Notes: generated by a model from the letters alone, not told the origin. A stretch of 64,000 bases of DNA from Talinum fruticosum (GCA_021018815.1 JAITYX010000045.1:4990446-5054445), one strand, 5' to 3'; shown: positions 10,134-22,500, counted from the first letter of the stretch. Made by a program: numbers and translations.

Positions 10134-12651
10134 ATGTCTAGAAGAACACCCCGGCGGAAAGTTGAGAGCCGAAAAACTCATCCAAGATAACTATCTTGAG
10201 CGGGAATGGCGTCAACAGAATGAGTGGAACCAAAATGACCTCTTAGTGGAGCCCGAGAGTCACGTTTCTTCCCTTCCCATCACTCCTTCGATAAGCTAGT
10301 TGACTTAAGTTTCTTCTTTTATTAAGTGAGAATAAATCCTCAAGTAAAAATTTTTTGTTAGATTTTTGTCTTGCAGAAAGGCTCGATTCGGAGTAGTGGA
10401 GCTATCCTTAAATTCATGGAGACATGCAAGAGGATGAACTTTCCTCTAGAAGATGTCATGCATAGTGCCGGGTTTGGTCCTCTTAACTTTGCTTTGAACC
10501 ACCTTACCGATATAAGGGAAAGGGATCCCATAGTACCATTAGTGAGCGCTTTTGGGATGCTACAAACACTTTTCAACTTCCCTTCGGGAAATGACCATAA
10601 CACCTTTCGATTTTGCCGTTTTATCAAGTTTGGGCTTTTCGGGAGAACCTCTAGCCTATGACCGGAACTTGTATAAAAGCCGGGACTATCTTCGTCACCT
10701 CTTTGGCCCTGTGGCCGATAGGTTTCCCCATGATAATTTCTTCAAGCATTCTATCATTTTTGAGGCCTTTGAGGATGTTAGGTTTTGGCCTCAACACTCT
10801 CCTCAACAATAGGTTCGAATTTTGCTTGCTCTTCTCTTGGGTACAATTCTTTTCTTCGACCAAGCTGCTAAAGTTCATGTTCACTATTAAGTGCACTTAG
10901 CGGATCGTGACAAAATAAAAGAGCTCAACTGCGGAGCTCCCGCATATACTTGCCTCATTAGGGGCCTCTGTGCTGGTGTTCGGCACACAAAGCCGGAGCC
11001 GGATTCAACCAACTATTTACGGTTGTATGGCATGTGGAAGATTATTGAGGTTTGCTCAAATTCTCCTTTTCTCCAAAATATTTTTCATCTCATGTGGATA
11101 AAAAATTTACTTGATTTATTAAATGCAGCCATGGTTGTATAAATATTTCCCACATCTTTCTCCCGGTTCAACAAATCGTCCCGTATTTTCGGCCTCCGTA
11201 TCATTCACGGGGTAGACTTCTTAAGATCAACCCTCAATCGTGTGAGCTCGGTATGCCTCTTTAATCTCAGCATTTGCCTCAAAAATATGCTTTAGAGACC
11301 TTTATCACTTTGTTCGGCTTTTCGCCCCTTCCCACAGCCTTGTGGCACTACCCGTGGGTCTGCGTGTGGTGGACTCCGAGCATTAATTATGCACTCGTTT
11401 TTGATCCATTTTATTGTTGCCTTTTGTTGATGCTAGCTTATTTCTTGACAAAATTTGAATGTAGGCTAACTTTCACCCTTGGGCCTAGCTTCAACTCCGT
11501 CCTAGTGTCATCGTTGCACGGGAATTAACCGAAAGGAGAATTTTATTTGAAAGTCCTTTTGGATTTTGTTGGTATCTTGGGGAGAGGGTAAGACTTCAAA
11601 TTCGGGTCAACACATGGCCTTCGTTTGTTCCTGTTGATCCACCACCGACCATGTTCTAGTTTTGCTCCTTTCATCCAAATGAGCAAGCAACTGCTATTGT
11701 GGGGTATCCTTTTACCTCATTTCTAAACTTGAACACATCTTATGCCCACCATTCAAGCACGGATCATGACCCAACCGGTGAGTTCTCAACTCTTTCCTTA
11801 TCATAGTTGAATTTCTTGCATGGAAATTACCTTCATCTTTTGGTAGCTCACACCGGTAGACATCCATGTCCTAAGCCTTGATGTGGATGTTACTCTTGCC
11901 GAGGAATCTCCTCGTTACGTAAGAATTCTTGAAATCCTGGAAGAAGAATGTGTTGGGCATCCTCTCCCTAAGAATTGGCGAGGGTAAGAATTTCATGCTC
12001 TTCACTTCTAGTTGTATGCTAAAAGTATATATGGCTAACACAAAAGTATCGGTTTTCATAGTATGACCGAGAACAATCTCGGACTATGTCCATCAATCTT
12101 TAGTCTTCTCTTTGGGGAACCCAAAACTTCCTTACTTGGGGATCCTTCCCTACTTTTGGAGTAAGTCCTTAATTAGTGGAGTGCTAATTTTATTAACCTT
12201 TTAGTGAGTTCTAATTTCCTAATCATTCTTGCAGAGACGCCGATCCGGAGCACCTCCCTCCGGTAGTCTTCCTGGTGTATCCAGGGCACAAACACACCCA
12301 TCCGCCCAACAAGCACCTTCTAGTAGTACTGCTAGATAAGGTTCTTCATGACGTTCTTCATGGCGTGAGCATCATAGGAGTGCTTCGAGGAAGGACCTAG
12401 CACTTCCGATGCGGGACCTAACTTTTCCGAGGATAGCTTAAACATCCGACCCCTCCGAGGCTTTTGACCATCACGAAAATCCTCTTTATTTCCCTCGGTC
12501 TTCGTATAGCTAGCCAACCCATGGGGCTTTGTAATCTTGGGACCACGGAGGTAGCTCTTATTTGGGTGATGAAGGTGGCCAGTTCTCCACTTCCCTCTTG
12601 GATGACTTCGGGAATTACATCTTTGATGACGATTCCGATGGCGATGCTTAA
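10134..12651 (+). pseudogene. plant mobile domain (PMD) gene with introns, frameshifted (Tat2)
   Basis: The start MSRRTPRRK is at 10134. A frameshift follows, then the marker NYLEREWRQQNEWNQNDLL. Exon 2 (from 10377, after acceptor TTTTTGTCTTGCAG) carries the PMD core, including EMTITPFDFAVLSSLGFSG and YKSRDYLRHLFGPV, split over three frames. Later introns look genuine: 11050-11128 (GTTTGC...AATGCAG, then PWLYKYFPHL), about 11780-11847 (GTGAGT...TTGGTAG), 11983-12060 (GTAAGA...TTTCATAG) and about 12160-12235 (GTAAGT...CTTGCAG). The C-terminal exon ends in the acidic DDFGNYIFDDDSDGDA. Six or so introns of 70-130 bases give a normal plant gene structure. It is broken by stops and frameshifts. 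PMD proteins are linked to silencing and transposons; the function here is unknown. Confidence 0.7.
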
Positions 12652-13087
12652 AATTCCTTTCTGCTTCCATTGTTGATGATCGGGAGTCCTTTGTGGGGTG
12701 TTTGTTTATTTAGTATTTGCTTTGTAATGAAGACTCTTATGCAATGGGATGAAGTGCAAGACTCAATTCTAAGAAATGCGTTCTTTTATTTAGTATGATG
12801 GAAAAGGACATAAGGAAATTTACAAAGACAAATCGAAAAAATGCACTAGCCCCTATTCCCCCAAAAGAAAATAATAAAAATAAAAAGGGAAAATCTCAAG
12901 TACATGGTCCAAAAAATATCATAAAAACAAAAGGGTTGAGGCAAACAAGAACACGGCCCAAGGAGTGCTTGGGCCAAAGAAACCCGCGAATCGGGCTCGA
13001 CCATGGCCCACTACCCGCAAAATCTAGGGTGTTGTCAATTATAGTGACCAGAGTTGCAGTAGGATTCGAAAAGCTCCCGAAAGCTCC
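12652..13087 (+). other. intergenic region between the two Tat2 accessory genes
   Basis: Contains the probable 3' UTR of the PMD gene (to about 12790) and the promoter region of the next gene. No recognisable coding similarity. Confidence 0.4.
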
Positions 13088-13094
13088 TATAAAG
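13088..13094 (+). promoter_or_regulatory. TATA box of second accessory gene
   Basis: CCTATAAAGAGG, 105 bases before an ATG at 13193. The spacing and leader resemble those of the PMD gene upstream. No second copy is available for comparison. Confidence 0.4.
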
Positions 13095-13192
13095 AGGATC
13101 CACACCGGTGTTCAAGGAAAGTGCCAAACGCAAACACCTTCTATGAATTAAACCGAAATCATCTATTGTCTTCTATTTCCTTCTAAAAGGCA

Positions 13193-14790
13193 ATGGATTT
13201 CATGAGTGAGTTGACCAAGTGGATACATGAAATGAGTAACACGGACAAATCCGAGTTATTAAATTATGGGATGAATATCCTATTCAAGCATTCGCCAAGT
13301 AAAGGTCTACTCGGACTTTCTTAAGGGCTGCTTGTGGGCTGTTGGGACCCTCACCATCATTTCTTTCGGTTTAGGAATAAGGAACTGTCCCCCTGCTCGA
13401 AGAATTCGATGCCATACTAAGCAGCTTATAAGCGTACGAAACCAGGTATACCCAAATCATCGGAAAACCTCTATGAGACTTATATATACTTACTAAAACT
13501 AAGTAATAAGAATATAGGGTGGATTCTTATTCGAACAAGGAAATTTGACCAACTTGATGAACCACTATCGGCACATGTATGCCTATTCCGAGGCAATCAT
13601 CATCCCAAGGCGGTGGGCTATCATCATCGGTCCGATAAGGTGGATTCTTGCTGGTAGGAGGTGGCACCAACGACACTACCGTGTTTAGTTGAACAATTAG
13701 AGAATTATTGTTCTCTAACTCCCTTAATAGTTGTTGAGACAATCATACGTTCGGACCGGGTTGAAGCGAACTCGAGGAAGATTTTTCTAGGAGTCCCCAT
13801 TGTAGGTAAGCACATAACCACTAACTGGACCGAATAACATAAGGCAATTGACTGGTGCCGGCCATAGGGTGGTAGTCCGGCGCCGTTGAGGCTAAGTCGC
13901 CTTCGGCAAACGTTGCTTTCTTTTTTTTTTTTTTTCGCTTTTCTTCGATTTTCGTAGTTAAAAATATTTTCTTAGCTAAAAATATTTTCTTTTAATATGA
14001 TTTTGCTCTTGTTGGGCCAAAAAATTGGACTTTGGTCGTGCAGGACACTTATTTTGATTTTGCATCGTTGATGTTCGGATTTGGTTAATGGAGCATCAAA
14101 AGTAAATTCGGGCTCCACCGAAAGCCGATGCATACTTAATCGTACACTTCGCCAGCAAAAACAAGAAGAGGTGGTAGCCGATCACCCAACTTCTTGGTGG
14201 GAGGAGTACCTCAAAAATCACAACAATGATATAGCGTTTTACATCGAGCATTGGAAGGTGTCCCGATTCGGGACACACGCCGATGCAAAGCACCCCTTTG
14301 TACGCTTATTGGGCCTAGAAAGTAGCACCTACTATTTCCTTAACCGTCTGTTGCAAGCAAATGGGAAGAGACCAAATAATTCCCTTGTTCGATCGCATTT
14401 GGCCTCGCTACCTTTAAATTGTTCAAAAGGGTTTGGTAACTCTAACGAAAAAAATCGTGGCCCGAACATTAGACGAACTTGCCAAAGCTATTGACACCTC
14501 AAGGCGAACCTAACACTTCGTTTCTCCCTATTATCCGGAGTGGATAATAGAAGTGGATCCCCAATGGCTTAAAGCACCGAAAGCTAGAGAGCTGGATCCT
14601 AAAGAAGCTATCCCTATCGTTGTCGCTCTCTAAATTCGCAAAATAAACCCTCGAGTGGCTGAACGCGTTCATCGAAGAGAAGTTGAAGCCAAAGAAGCTG
14701 AAGATAGGAGGGCCTATAGGATTGATGAACTGAAGGAACGCACCGGGATGACGCAACCGAGTCTAGTGACCCCAAAGGAGAGAAAGTAAA
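13193..14790 (+). pseudogene. second Tat2 accessory gene, unknown (possibly DUF7745-like), broken
   Basis: The start is MDFMSELTKWIHEMSNTDKS. After a frameshift the segment GCWDPHHHFFRFRNKEL, followed in another frame by a PLLEEFDAI-like block, recalls the N-terminal domain (DUF7745) in proteins of Tat/Ogre-type elements; I hold this only weakly. Probable intron ends are a donor at about 13446 (CCAGGTATAC) and an acceptor at 14042 (GGTCGTGCAG). The next open stretch (14081-14494) includes HPTSWWEEYLKNHNNDIAFY. The tail (14515-14790, after frame changes) is highly charged (RVAERVHRREVEAKEAEDRR), probably a coiled coil. Product unknown. Confidence 0.4.
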
Positions 14791-14814
14791 GGAAGACTAG
14801 GGCTTAATTTTTGG

Positions 14815-17800
14815 GTAGAGCATCCTTTTCTTGTTTTCCTTCTTCCTCCTTGTTCTCCTCTTCAGCCGAGCCTCACCTGCCTTAGCTACGTCCTCGGCTT
14901 CTTCTTCTTTTACCTCAGCAGAGGTAGAGTTGGCCGGGCTGGAGGACTCCTCGGATGTGTCGGAGTGCTCGAGTCATGCACGGCCTTCGTTCTACGCTAG
15001 CGAAGAAGTTCGAGCTGCTCGCGTTGCTCGCCAAGAACTCCTTTGAACTCAAGCATCGTGGATTGACACTCCTGAATTTGGGATTGGACGGTCTTGTAGT
15101 GAATGACAATCCCTCGGAAAATAGGCTTGAGATAACCTACAACCGATTTAAGTTGGTGAGTTGTAAACACAAGTTTCTCGACTAAGGCAGCAAATTCGCC
15201 AGCCGAGAGAGGAGGTTGAGATGAGGAGAGGCCAGCTAAAGTAGATAGCAGAGTGGGTTGAATCCGAGTCCGGGGAGGAGGAGAGCCAGGTTCTAACTCG
15301 GAAGAGTGAACCCATTCACCACGCTTAACCTCCCGGTATCCATACCTTGAAGTTCTTTTCGGCCCTATACAATGGCCGACTCGAAACAACTGGAGAGATC
15401 TAAGGGAAGAGGGATTTTGAATTGTTAGAAGATGAGAGAGAGAAGAGCTCCGAAAAGAAAAGGACCGAATTTCTTTGATTGAGTAGGCACTTGTGCCATT
15501 TACTCGATAATGAAGGGAAAGCGGTCTACATCATAGCCCTCCATGATATCAAACAAAACTTTGAGAACCATGGAGTTTGGGTTCTCCTTGCTCGAGTGGT
15601 GAGCAAAGAAAGTTTGCATCGGAATGTAACAAAGCAATCGGACCTCACTTTTCAACCGAGTCACGGAGAAATTTTTTCGCGCTGAGGCACTTCTTTGGTG
15701 AACTTGTCGAAGAAACCATCGATAAATTTGAGAAAAGGAATGTGATAGGTATTCGTAAAGAGAGAAGAAATATTGAACAGTTTGTAGAGAAGAAGGAGGT
15801 TGATTCTTGTAACACCCCGAAACTTGATCGTATTTAATTATTTTAAATTTGTACTTTATCGTCTCAATATTGTTTAAGAGCAGTGAGTCGTGCAAAACAA
15901 AAACAAAAAAATTCTAAACCAAAATAAAAGGTGCGAATAATTTAATAATTGCAAATAATAATGGGTAATTCGTGCGAACTTACATTTGTACCACGAAATG
16001 TATATATGTTCGAAATATTTTCATTCCGAACCCGAATAATTTAAAATGATAAGAAAATAAATAAAAGGAAAAAAAGGAGAGTTTGCTAGAAGTGTCGTGA
16101 GTTAGCGAAGGGGGCTTATAATGTAAGCCAAACCATTCATCTTCAAGCTCTCCCTCACCTCTCCTCCTTCACTCCCCTTCACTGCTGGCCCTTGCCACCG
16201 CCGCCCTTGCCACCGCCGACCAGCCCTCTTCAGCCTCCTTCCACGGTCGGCGCCCTGGCCACCACCTCTGCTGCTGCCAGCAACCTTTCTCCCTCACCGT
16301 CGCTCTGTTTTGCGTCAAACAGGGGCTGTCCCGCCCTACTCGCTGCTGCTGTCGCCGTCTCGGACGGGGCCGGAGCCGCTCCTGGCCGTCCGACGCCTGA
16401 CGCCGCCGTTCAACACCCACCTCGACACCCCAGCTCCACCACCGAACCTCCACTGCCCAATTCCACCTCTAACCTATTTTAAGGTATTTCTCTAATACCC
16501 AATTTCTAAGTAATTTATATCACAAATTTATGTTATAATTGAAGAATTAGACAAATAGATGTTGTAATCCATGTTGCAATTGAGTTTGAATTGGTTGTGG
16601 TGGAATTGGAAGAACTTTGGGGAGTAATTAAGATATGGTTATATGTGAAATTAATGTTGGGTATATGTTCATAAGGTATTGAAAATTTATTTGGGGTATT
16701 ATTTGGATGTGTATATTTAGGAGAATGAGTCATTTGGTGATCTTTCATGATCCGGGTAGAGGAATTAGCTTTTGAGAACAAGTACTTTGTAATGTAGGTT
16801 ATATGGGTTGATTGAACTGTCATGCATTAATGGGCCTAGTTTGAAAGTGGATAATTGTGGACTTTAGAAAATACTTGAGCTTAAGTTATGAATGATCTTA
16901 GTGCTAAGGAGCAAGAAGGTTATGAGTTGGAGACTGCTTCATGAGAAGCATGGTTTGAGAGATTTGAAAGCATCCCTGAATCCATTATTCTTTATTCACA
17001 TGGGGTGTATCTGCGAAGGATCTTTGTAAAATTGTAGTTTATGGTGCCATTCTTATTGCATGACTTCTTATAGGGTAAATAAGGAGCTTGATCTTTCTTC
17101 CAAGTGGGTTGATAAAATGGGGGACTTTGGATCTTGTCCTGTTTGTAGTGGAGAAAGCCATTTTGGTGTCTATTGGGGATTAGAGTACATTAATGGAATT
17201 GTTGATCACAAATATTACTATTGATAGGTGTGTTAATGCATAGAAGGTTGAAAGCATCATCGAACATTTAGATAGCACAGTTACCTCTTCAATACCATTT
17301 CGACGTTGTTTCTATAGAGAAGCAGACAGGTTTAGGTTATGTTGTGAATCGGTCTAGCAAATTAATTAGTTGGTAAATATTGCTTGGTTTAAATCTTCTT
17401 GCAAATTGATTATAAGCAAATTGAAATAAACTGAACCTTAAACGAATCAAACTTGAAATTGTAATGAACTCGAATCTACAACCTTTAAATTTAAATTTGT
17501 GTGAAATTGTGATTGAGTACTTGGTTTGTGAATGCAAGTTTACACGGAATTTATTCCGAATGCTCTTATATAAGTTTGAAACGATTTGAGAATTGAACTG
17601 AAGTTACACATTTTAAATGTGTGATTAGATAAAGTGGTTTAACTAATTTACCAAATTTAAGGTATGGTTTTAATGTGGTGGTTATTGTGAAAAAATGACT
17701 TCTAATGGCTTAAAACTTGTAAAGGAGCTTATTAATAACTAAAGGAATAATAATAAGTTATTAAAGATTCAAGATAATTAGAGGTTAGATTAAATTAATT

Positions 17801-19197
17801 AATTAATGTACATTGCTAGAAACTTACGAATTAAACTCTTATGAGCACGAGATACCAAACCGAAATAATACAAGAAGAATGAGATTCATGTGGGAGTGTA
17901 AAAAGGAAAATAAATGATATCTAAGGTACGTTATTGCTTATACCTTTTCCAAATTGTTCATCTTTATTATTCAGTTCATCGGTTTAATAATACAAATAAG
18001 TTGGACCCACTTCACGATCACAGTTCACAATTTACGATTACAGATCTACAGACATAGTTACAGATTCACGATACAGTTTACAGATACGATTATAGATTCA
18101 CGATACAGTTTACGGATCACGATTACAGTTCATAGGGGCCCTCCCTAATCGATCGGGATAAATGAATTGTTTATACAATCACGATTACATATATGATGAT
18201 CTCACGAGAATCGCCATGGCATTCATATGTACGTAAATGGGTCCTAAACTATTTCAAAGATTAACGCATAGTGACATTACTTCGGCTTACTTTAGTTGTA
18301 CACATAAATAACTTCGAAACCGATTTCAATTATCTACACGGGCTCATTGACTTTTATAATATATTTTTACAGATACAAGGGTAGCGTATTGGGCCTATGG
18401 CTCATTCTTGTTTTTATATTTTCTTAAATGTTTTTAGGGGAAGAAAATATTGTTAATGTTGGGCAAGAAGTGACAAGAGCAAAGGAATCGGGAGGTGTTG
18501 ACTCGGATCGGTGATCGGGCTTTGGTTTAATCTTGAAGTGTTTTATGGTTGGCTTTTGATGATTGTGTTTTTGGTTAAGACATCCATGTGGATTTAATTG
18601 CTTGCGGAGTTATTTACGTTGATGGTGAATTGTTAAATGTCATAATGTATTTTGGGAAGAACGAACTCATGTTTGGTGGTTTAAATTATGTATATATTGG
18701 ATTTGATGTACTAGACTTTAATTGTAAGTGTTTGGGTAAATTGAAAAGATTATCGTATGTTTTGTTGTAATGTTTGCCTAGTCTCTCGAGGAGGGACGGC
18801 AGTAATGCCCTAATATGACAGGTGTTTCCTGCTGCCTTGTTATATTATATTTATTCAATAAGTGTCTTTTATATAGTGATTATTTTGGGGCGTTACAATT
18901 CGACTGTGGTACCTTGAACTTTGGAAGTGATGACACCTCTAGAGAACGATTTGTTTGCATAGAACTCAGCCAAGAGTTATGGGTAAATGAAATTATCGAA
19001 GCATAGATAGTTGTATACTCTAGTTTCTTGAATGAACTTTAGCCAAGAGAAGGAGGTGGTTTTGAAAAACTTTTCATCTAACTTGAAGTGTTGGACAACA
19101 AAAACTTTTGAGGGGCCAAACGTACCCTCTTTAATTGTTGTTCGGGCCTTTTTGTTGTAGAACCCATGAACTCGAAAGTAGAACCGCGTTGAGGCAT
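14815..19197 (-). pseudogene. env-like ORF of copia B, split by solo LTR and truncated
   Basis: The start MPQRGSTFEF is at 19197. The N-terminal part runs down to 18898, where the solo LTR interrupts it, and resumes at 15807. Recognisable blocks are LDEKFFKTTSFSWLKF before the insertion and RKNFSVTR and SSKENPNS after it. The C-terminal part (15389-14997) is open and probably coiled-coil (SMLEFKGVLGEQREQLELL), then becomes Lys/Glu-rich and stops matching at about 14815. Function unknown; same family as the ORF at 1250. Confidence 0.65.
15808..18897 (+). repeat. solo LTR of a gypsy element, 3.1 kb
   Basis: Begins TGTAACACCCC and ends GGGGCGTTACA (inverted ends). It is flanked by ATTCT (15803-15807) and ATTCG (18898-18902), a 5-base target duplication with one mismatch. 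No gag or pol lies between. The env-like ORF continues on both sides, which confirms the insertion. A GC-rich block (about 16140-16480) ends at an AAG/GTATTT donor (16484), and an acceptor TTTTTAG lies at 18437. The end block (GGACGGCAGTAATGCC) resembles that of the Tekay LTR (GGACGGCGGTAACGCC), so this is a related but distinct family. Confidence 0.8.
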
Positions 19198-19233
19198 TTT
19201 GAGAGTGAAAAGATGAGAGATTACTAGAGAAGT

Positions 19234-19236
<3 letters not shown>

Positions 19237-19274
<38 letters not shown>
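19237..19274. repeat. (AG)n microsatellite
   Basis: An almost perfect AG run of about 36 bases in the pyrimidine-rich leader (CT-rich on the sense strand) just upstream of the env-like ATG of copy B. Confidence 0.9.
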
Positions 19275-19275
<1 letters not shown>

Positions 19276-19360
19276 ACTTTGAGGACGAGTAAGAGAGAGT
19301 AGAGAATTTCGTGTAAGAAAGATAGGGCGCAAAGTGAAGAAATGAAGACAAATAGATGCT

Positions 19361-19368
19361 ATTTATAG
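19361..19368 (-). promoter_or_regulatory. TATA box upstream of env-like ORF (B)
   Basis: On the minus strand CTCTATAAATAGCATCTATT, about 170 bases before the ATG at 19197. It matches copy A (CTATAAATAGCATCTATTC) almost exactly. Confidence 0.6.
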
Positions 19369-19789
19369 AGAGAACGGAAATGTCCTTCAACCTTCTTTCT
19401 TAACGTTCAAACGACATTCTCGGATAGACGTGACGTACAGCGAGTCCAACAACTACAATTCCAGCATTTGTCTCTCCAATGGTTCAAAATCTTTGAAAGT
19501 GACGTATGTTAGAGAGAGAGAGAATTACAAAAATCTTTCCGAGATTCTCCATTCTTCCGGAGATAATCTCAAAAGTTTGGTTTCCATTTTGATCAAAGAT
19601 TGAGTCTAACTCGGTATGGTTTCGAGCGATTCGAAAGCAATTAACCAATAGCTCGGTGTCGGTGTGAAGTAAATTGATCCATTTGTTAATCAAGAACAAA
19701 TCACACAATTAAGCATATAAAACATATAATCATGCATTAATCATGCCAAGCTCATTTCTAATAAAACAAAACTAATCTTCATTAAGTGG

Positions 19790-20215
19790 CTTCACTAACC
19801 GAAATTTTGAAGGAATGAATTCAAGTTCAATATCACCTTTCTCATAATGGTCTCTCGGAAAATAATAGCCGACCTCAATTAAGTACATGGCACGCTCCAG
19901 TCGCAATGTACTCGGCTTGAGCAGGTGATAGAGCAACCGAGTTCCGCTTCTTTAAGCGCAGGGTATAAGGGATTGACCTAGAAATTGGTATCCTCCTGAT
20001 GTGCTCGTTTCTATCAAACTTGTAACTAGCATAGTCAGCATTTGAGTATCTAGTGAGGGTCGGTTCCGAGTCTCTTGAAAACCATAGACCAAGATTCGGA
20101 GTTCCTACAAGATATCTAAAAATCCTCTTCACCGCAGGTGAGATGTGATTCTTTTGGATTAGCTTGAAATCTTGCACACGTACATACACTAAACATAATG
20201 TCCGACTCTACTGGA
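19790..20215 (-). pseudogene. copia RNase H (B), internal deletion
   Basis: Open stretch with AVKRIFRYLVGTPNLGLWFS and the D/E motifs YSNADYASYKFD and SPAQAEYIATGAC. The segment between that Glu motif and the DHYEKGD-like end block is missing (compared with copy A, from QILWIKQHL to KHIEVRYHF), removing the third acidic residue. The product could not be active. Confidence 0.75.
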
Positions 20216-20264
20216 TGTGAGATATAATAGAGATCCAATTATACCTCTATAGAGGTTATGATCT

Positions 20265-21110
20265 ACTCGCTTTACCTTTTTCGTCTGAGTCTAGTTTCAT
20301 GCTACTACTCATGGGTGTTGCTTCATGTTTTACATCTTGAAGCTTGTACTTCTTTAGTAACTCCTTGGTATACTTAGATTGATGGACATAGATGCCATTT
20401 TTATCTTGTCCGATTTGTAGACCAAGAAAGAATTGAGCTCTCCCATCATGCTCATTTGAAACTCCTATCTCATCAACTCAGAAAATTCTCGAAATAGATT
20501 TTCATTAGTAGCTCCAAAAATAATATCATCAACATAAATCTGAGCGATAAGGAAATCTCTCCACTAGGTTTTTATGAAAAGAGTTTTGTCAATCTAACCT
20601 CTTTTGAAATCATTCTCAACCAAGAAGTCGCTCAGTCTTTCATACCAAGCTCCGGGAGGTTGTTTAAGACCATATAGAGCCTTTTGATATTTGAAAACAT
20701 GATTTGGAAATTCTGAGTTTTTAAATCCAGGGGGTCACTCAACAAAGACTTCCTCTTGAATGAAACCATTCAGAAAAGCACATTTGACATCCATTTGATA
20801 GAATTTAATATTCATGCTTGATGCAAATGCCGGTAAGATTATAATTGCTTCGATCCTAGTAACTCGTGCAAAGGTTTCCCCACAATCTAACCCTTCTTCT
20901 TGATTGTAACCTTGAGCCACAAGTCTAGCTTTATTTCTAACTACCAACGCATCCTCATCCAGTTTGTTCTTAAAAACCCATTTGGTTCCGATAACCGAGT
21001 GGTCGGAAGGTCGTTTGGTCAAAGTCCGGACTTGGTTTCTTTCAAATTGATTAAGCTCTTCTTGCATGGCCTCTACCCATTCAGGTTCATTTAGGGTCTC
21101 TAGTGCATTT
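20265..21110 (-). pseudogene. copia reverse transcriptase (B)
   Basis: RVT_2-type domain. KWVFKNKLDEDALVVRNKAR, VAQGYNQEEGLDCGETFA and FYQMDVKCAFLNGFIQEEV are in one open frame (21067-20735). The rest, including the region of the YVDD box (about 20545), is broken by stops. Confidence 0.75.
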
Positions 21111-21394
21111 CTAGTTCAGTTAATGATATGAATGTAGTGAATGCACATAGATTTTACAAAGAAGAACGAGCTCTTACCCCACTTGTTGATGTTAGACAAA
21201 TTTTTTTCGAGTGGGTGACTCGAAGCATATTTGAATGCTCTACCTGTTCTTTGGTTCACCAGGTTTGTTGGTTGTACTGGCTGATGTTTAGTGGTCTTAG
21301 CTTGCTGAGTTTACTCATCCGCTTGTCCTTCAACATTCCGAGCCGGCTCATAAGCTGGTCGGTCCGAGTCATGACGTTCTCGGCTACCTCATTC

Positions 21395-22500
21395 TAAGTT
21401 GCTTTCTTCGACTCTATCTCGAGCCGAGCTTCAGCAAGATCATCTTTATCTCGACCGAGTTTCATATCCGAGAAGGTTGACTCACTTGTTTTTCCCTGAT
21501 CAATCTCATCAAACATAACATGGATGCTTTCTTCCACTTTGTTAGTTCTTATGTTAAAGATAGAATATACTTTACTCGTGAGATGAGTAACCCGGAAAGA
21601 TACCTTCATCCGACCTAGCATTAAACTTGGTCGAGTGATCTTTATTGTTATTGTGAACAAAGCACTTACATCTAAAGGGTTTGAAATATGAGATGTTGAG
21701 CTTCTTCCCTTTGTAAAGCTCGTAGGGGTTTTCTTCAAGATGGGTCCGATAAGGCATCTATTCGAGTGTGTAGTTTGTTGTGTTGATCGCCTCGGCCCGA
21801 AATAGTAAGGTAGATTATGTTCAATCATCATCGTTCTTCCTATTTCTTGAAGAGTTTGGTTCTTTCTCTCCTCTACCCCATTCCGTTGAGGAGTTCTGGG
21901 TGCTAAGAAGTTGTGAGAGATACCATTCTTGTCGAAGAACTCGGAAATTCCGAGTAGTCAAACTCCCTACCATGGTCGGTTCGAATTTTTCGATCGCAGT
22001 CCGAGACTCTACTTGAATTTTCATGTAGAGCTTGTAGAACTCTGTGAAAGCTTCATTTTTGTTCTTGAGAAAGCAAATCCAGGTAAATCATGATTAGTCA
22101 TCAACAATCACAGGTACATATGATTTACCTCCGAGACTCTTCGCACAAATTTCACCACATAAATCCATATGTAGCATCTCAAGCACTTTGGATGTAGAAA
22201 CAATTTTGAGAGGTCCGAAGGATGATCGACCTATTTCCCTTTCGTGCATGTTTCATAAATTTTATCTTTCTTAAATGCATAGTTAGGTAAGCCCCTAACT
22301 AAACCATAAGATGCAAGTTTTTGATAGTGTGCATGCTAACATGACCTAGTCCGTGATGCCATGTCCAAGAATCATCATGCAATGATGCTTTTAAATAAGA
22401 TAAGTTCTTACTTGGGTTAAAAAGAGGAATACAATAGGTATTACTCGACCTCTTACCTAAGAGCTTAGTCTCTTTGGTAGTTGCATCGAAATATAGCATT
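21395..22500 (-). pseudogene. copia GAG-pre-integrase and integrase (B)
   Basis: The zinc-binding start TWHHGLGHVSMHTIKNL lies in 22499-22299. The integrase core (about 22150-21750) is recognisable through stops (RNGVEERKN, MMIEHNLPYYF), followed by the C-terminal block VSFRVTHLTSKVYSIFNIRT and the linker to RT. It joined cDNA to target DNA in the ancestral element. It is not functional now. Confidence 0.7.

Larger units (their letters stand above)
9538..14800 (-). mobile_element. Tat-type gypsy element Tat2, accessory-gene region
   Basis: Homologous, in inverted orientation, to the PMD part of Tat1. If the accessory genes are antisense to the element as in Tat1, the element itself reads on the minus strand. 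Two plus-strand accessory genes follow one another, each behind its own TATA box. No pol remnant was recognised. The left border is the inserted LTR terminus at 9537; the right border is the truncated copia B at about 14800-14820. Confidence 0.5.

Noticed and set aside
12332..12670. 112-codon minus-strand ORF
   Set aside because: Antisense of the last exon of the PMD gene.
16169..16482. Overlapping plus and minus ORFs in the solo LTR
   Set aside because: GC-rich block without stops in several frames; no conserved protein text.
18898..19200. Reading the env-like ORF as a retroviral envelope
   Set aside because: No signal peptide, membrane helix or cleavage site was seen in any copy; the name is kept only as the customary label.
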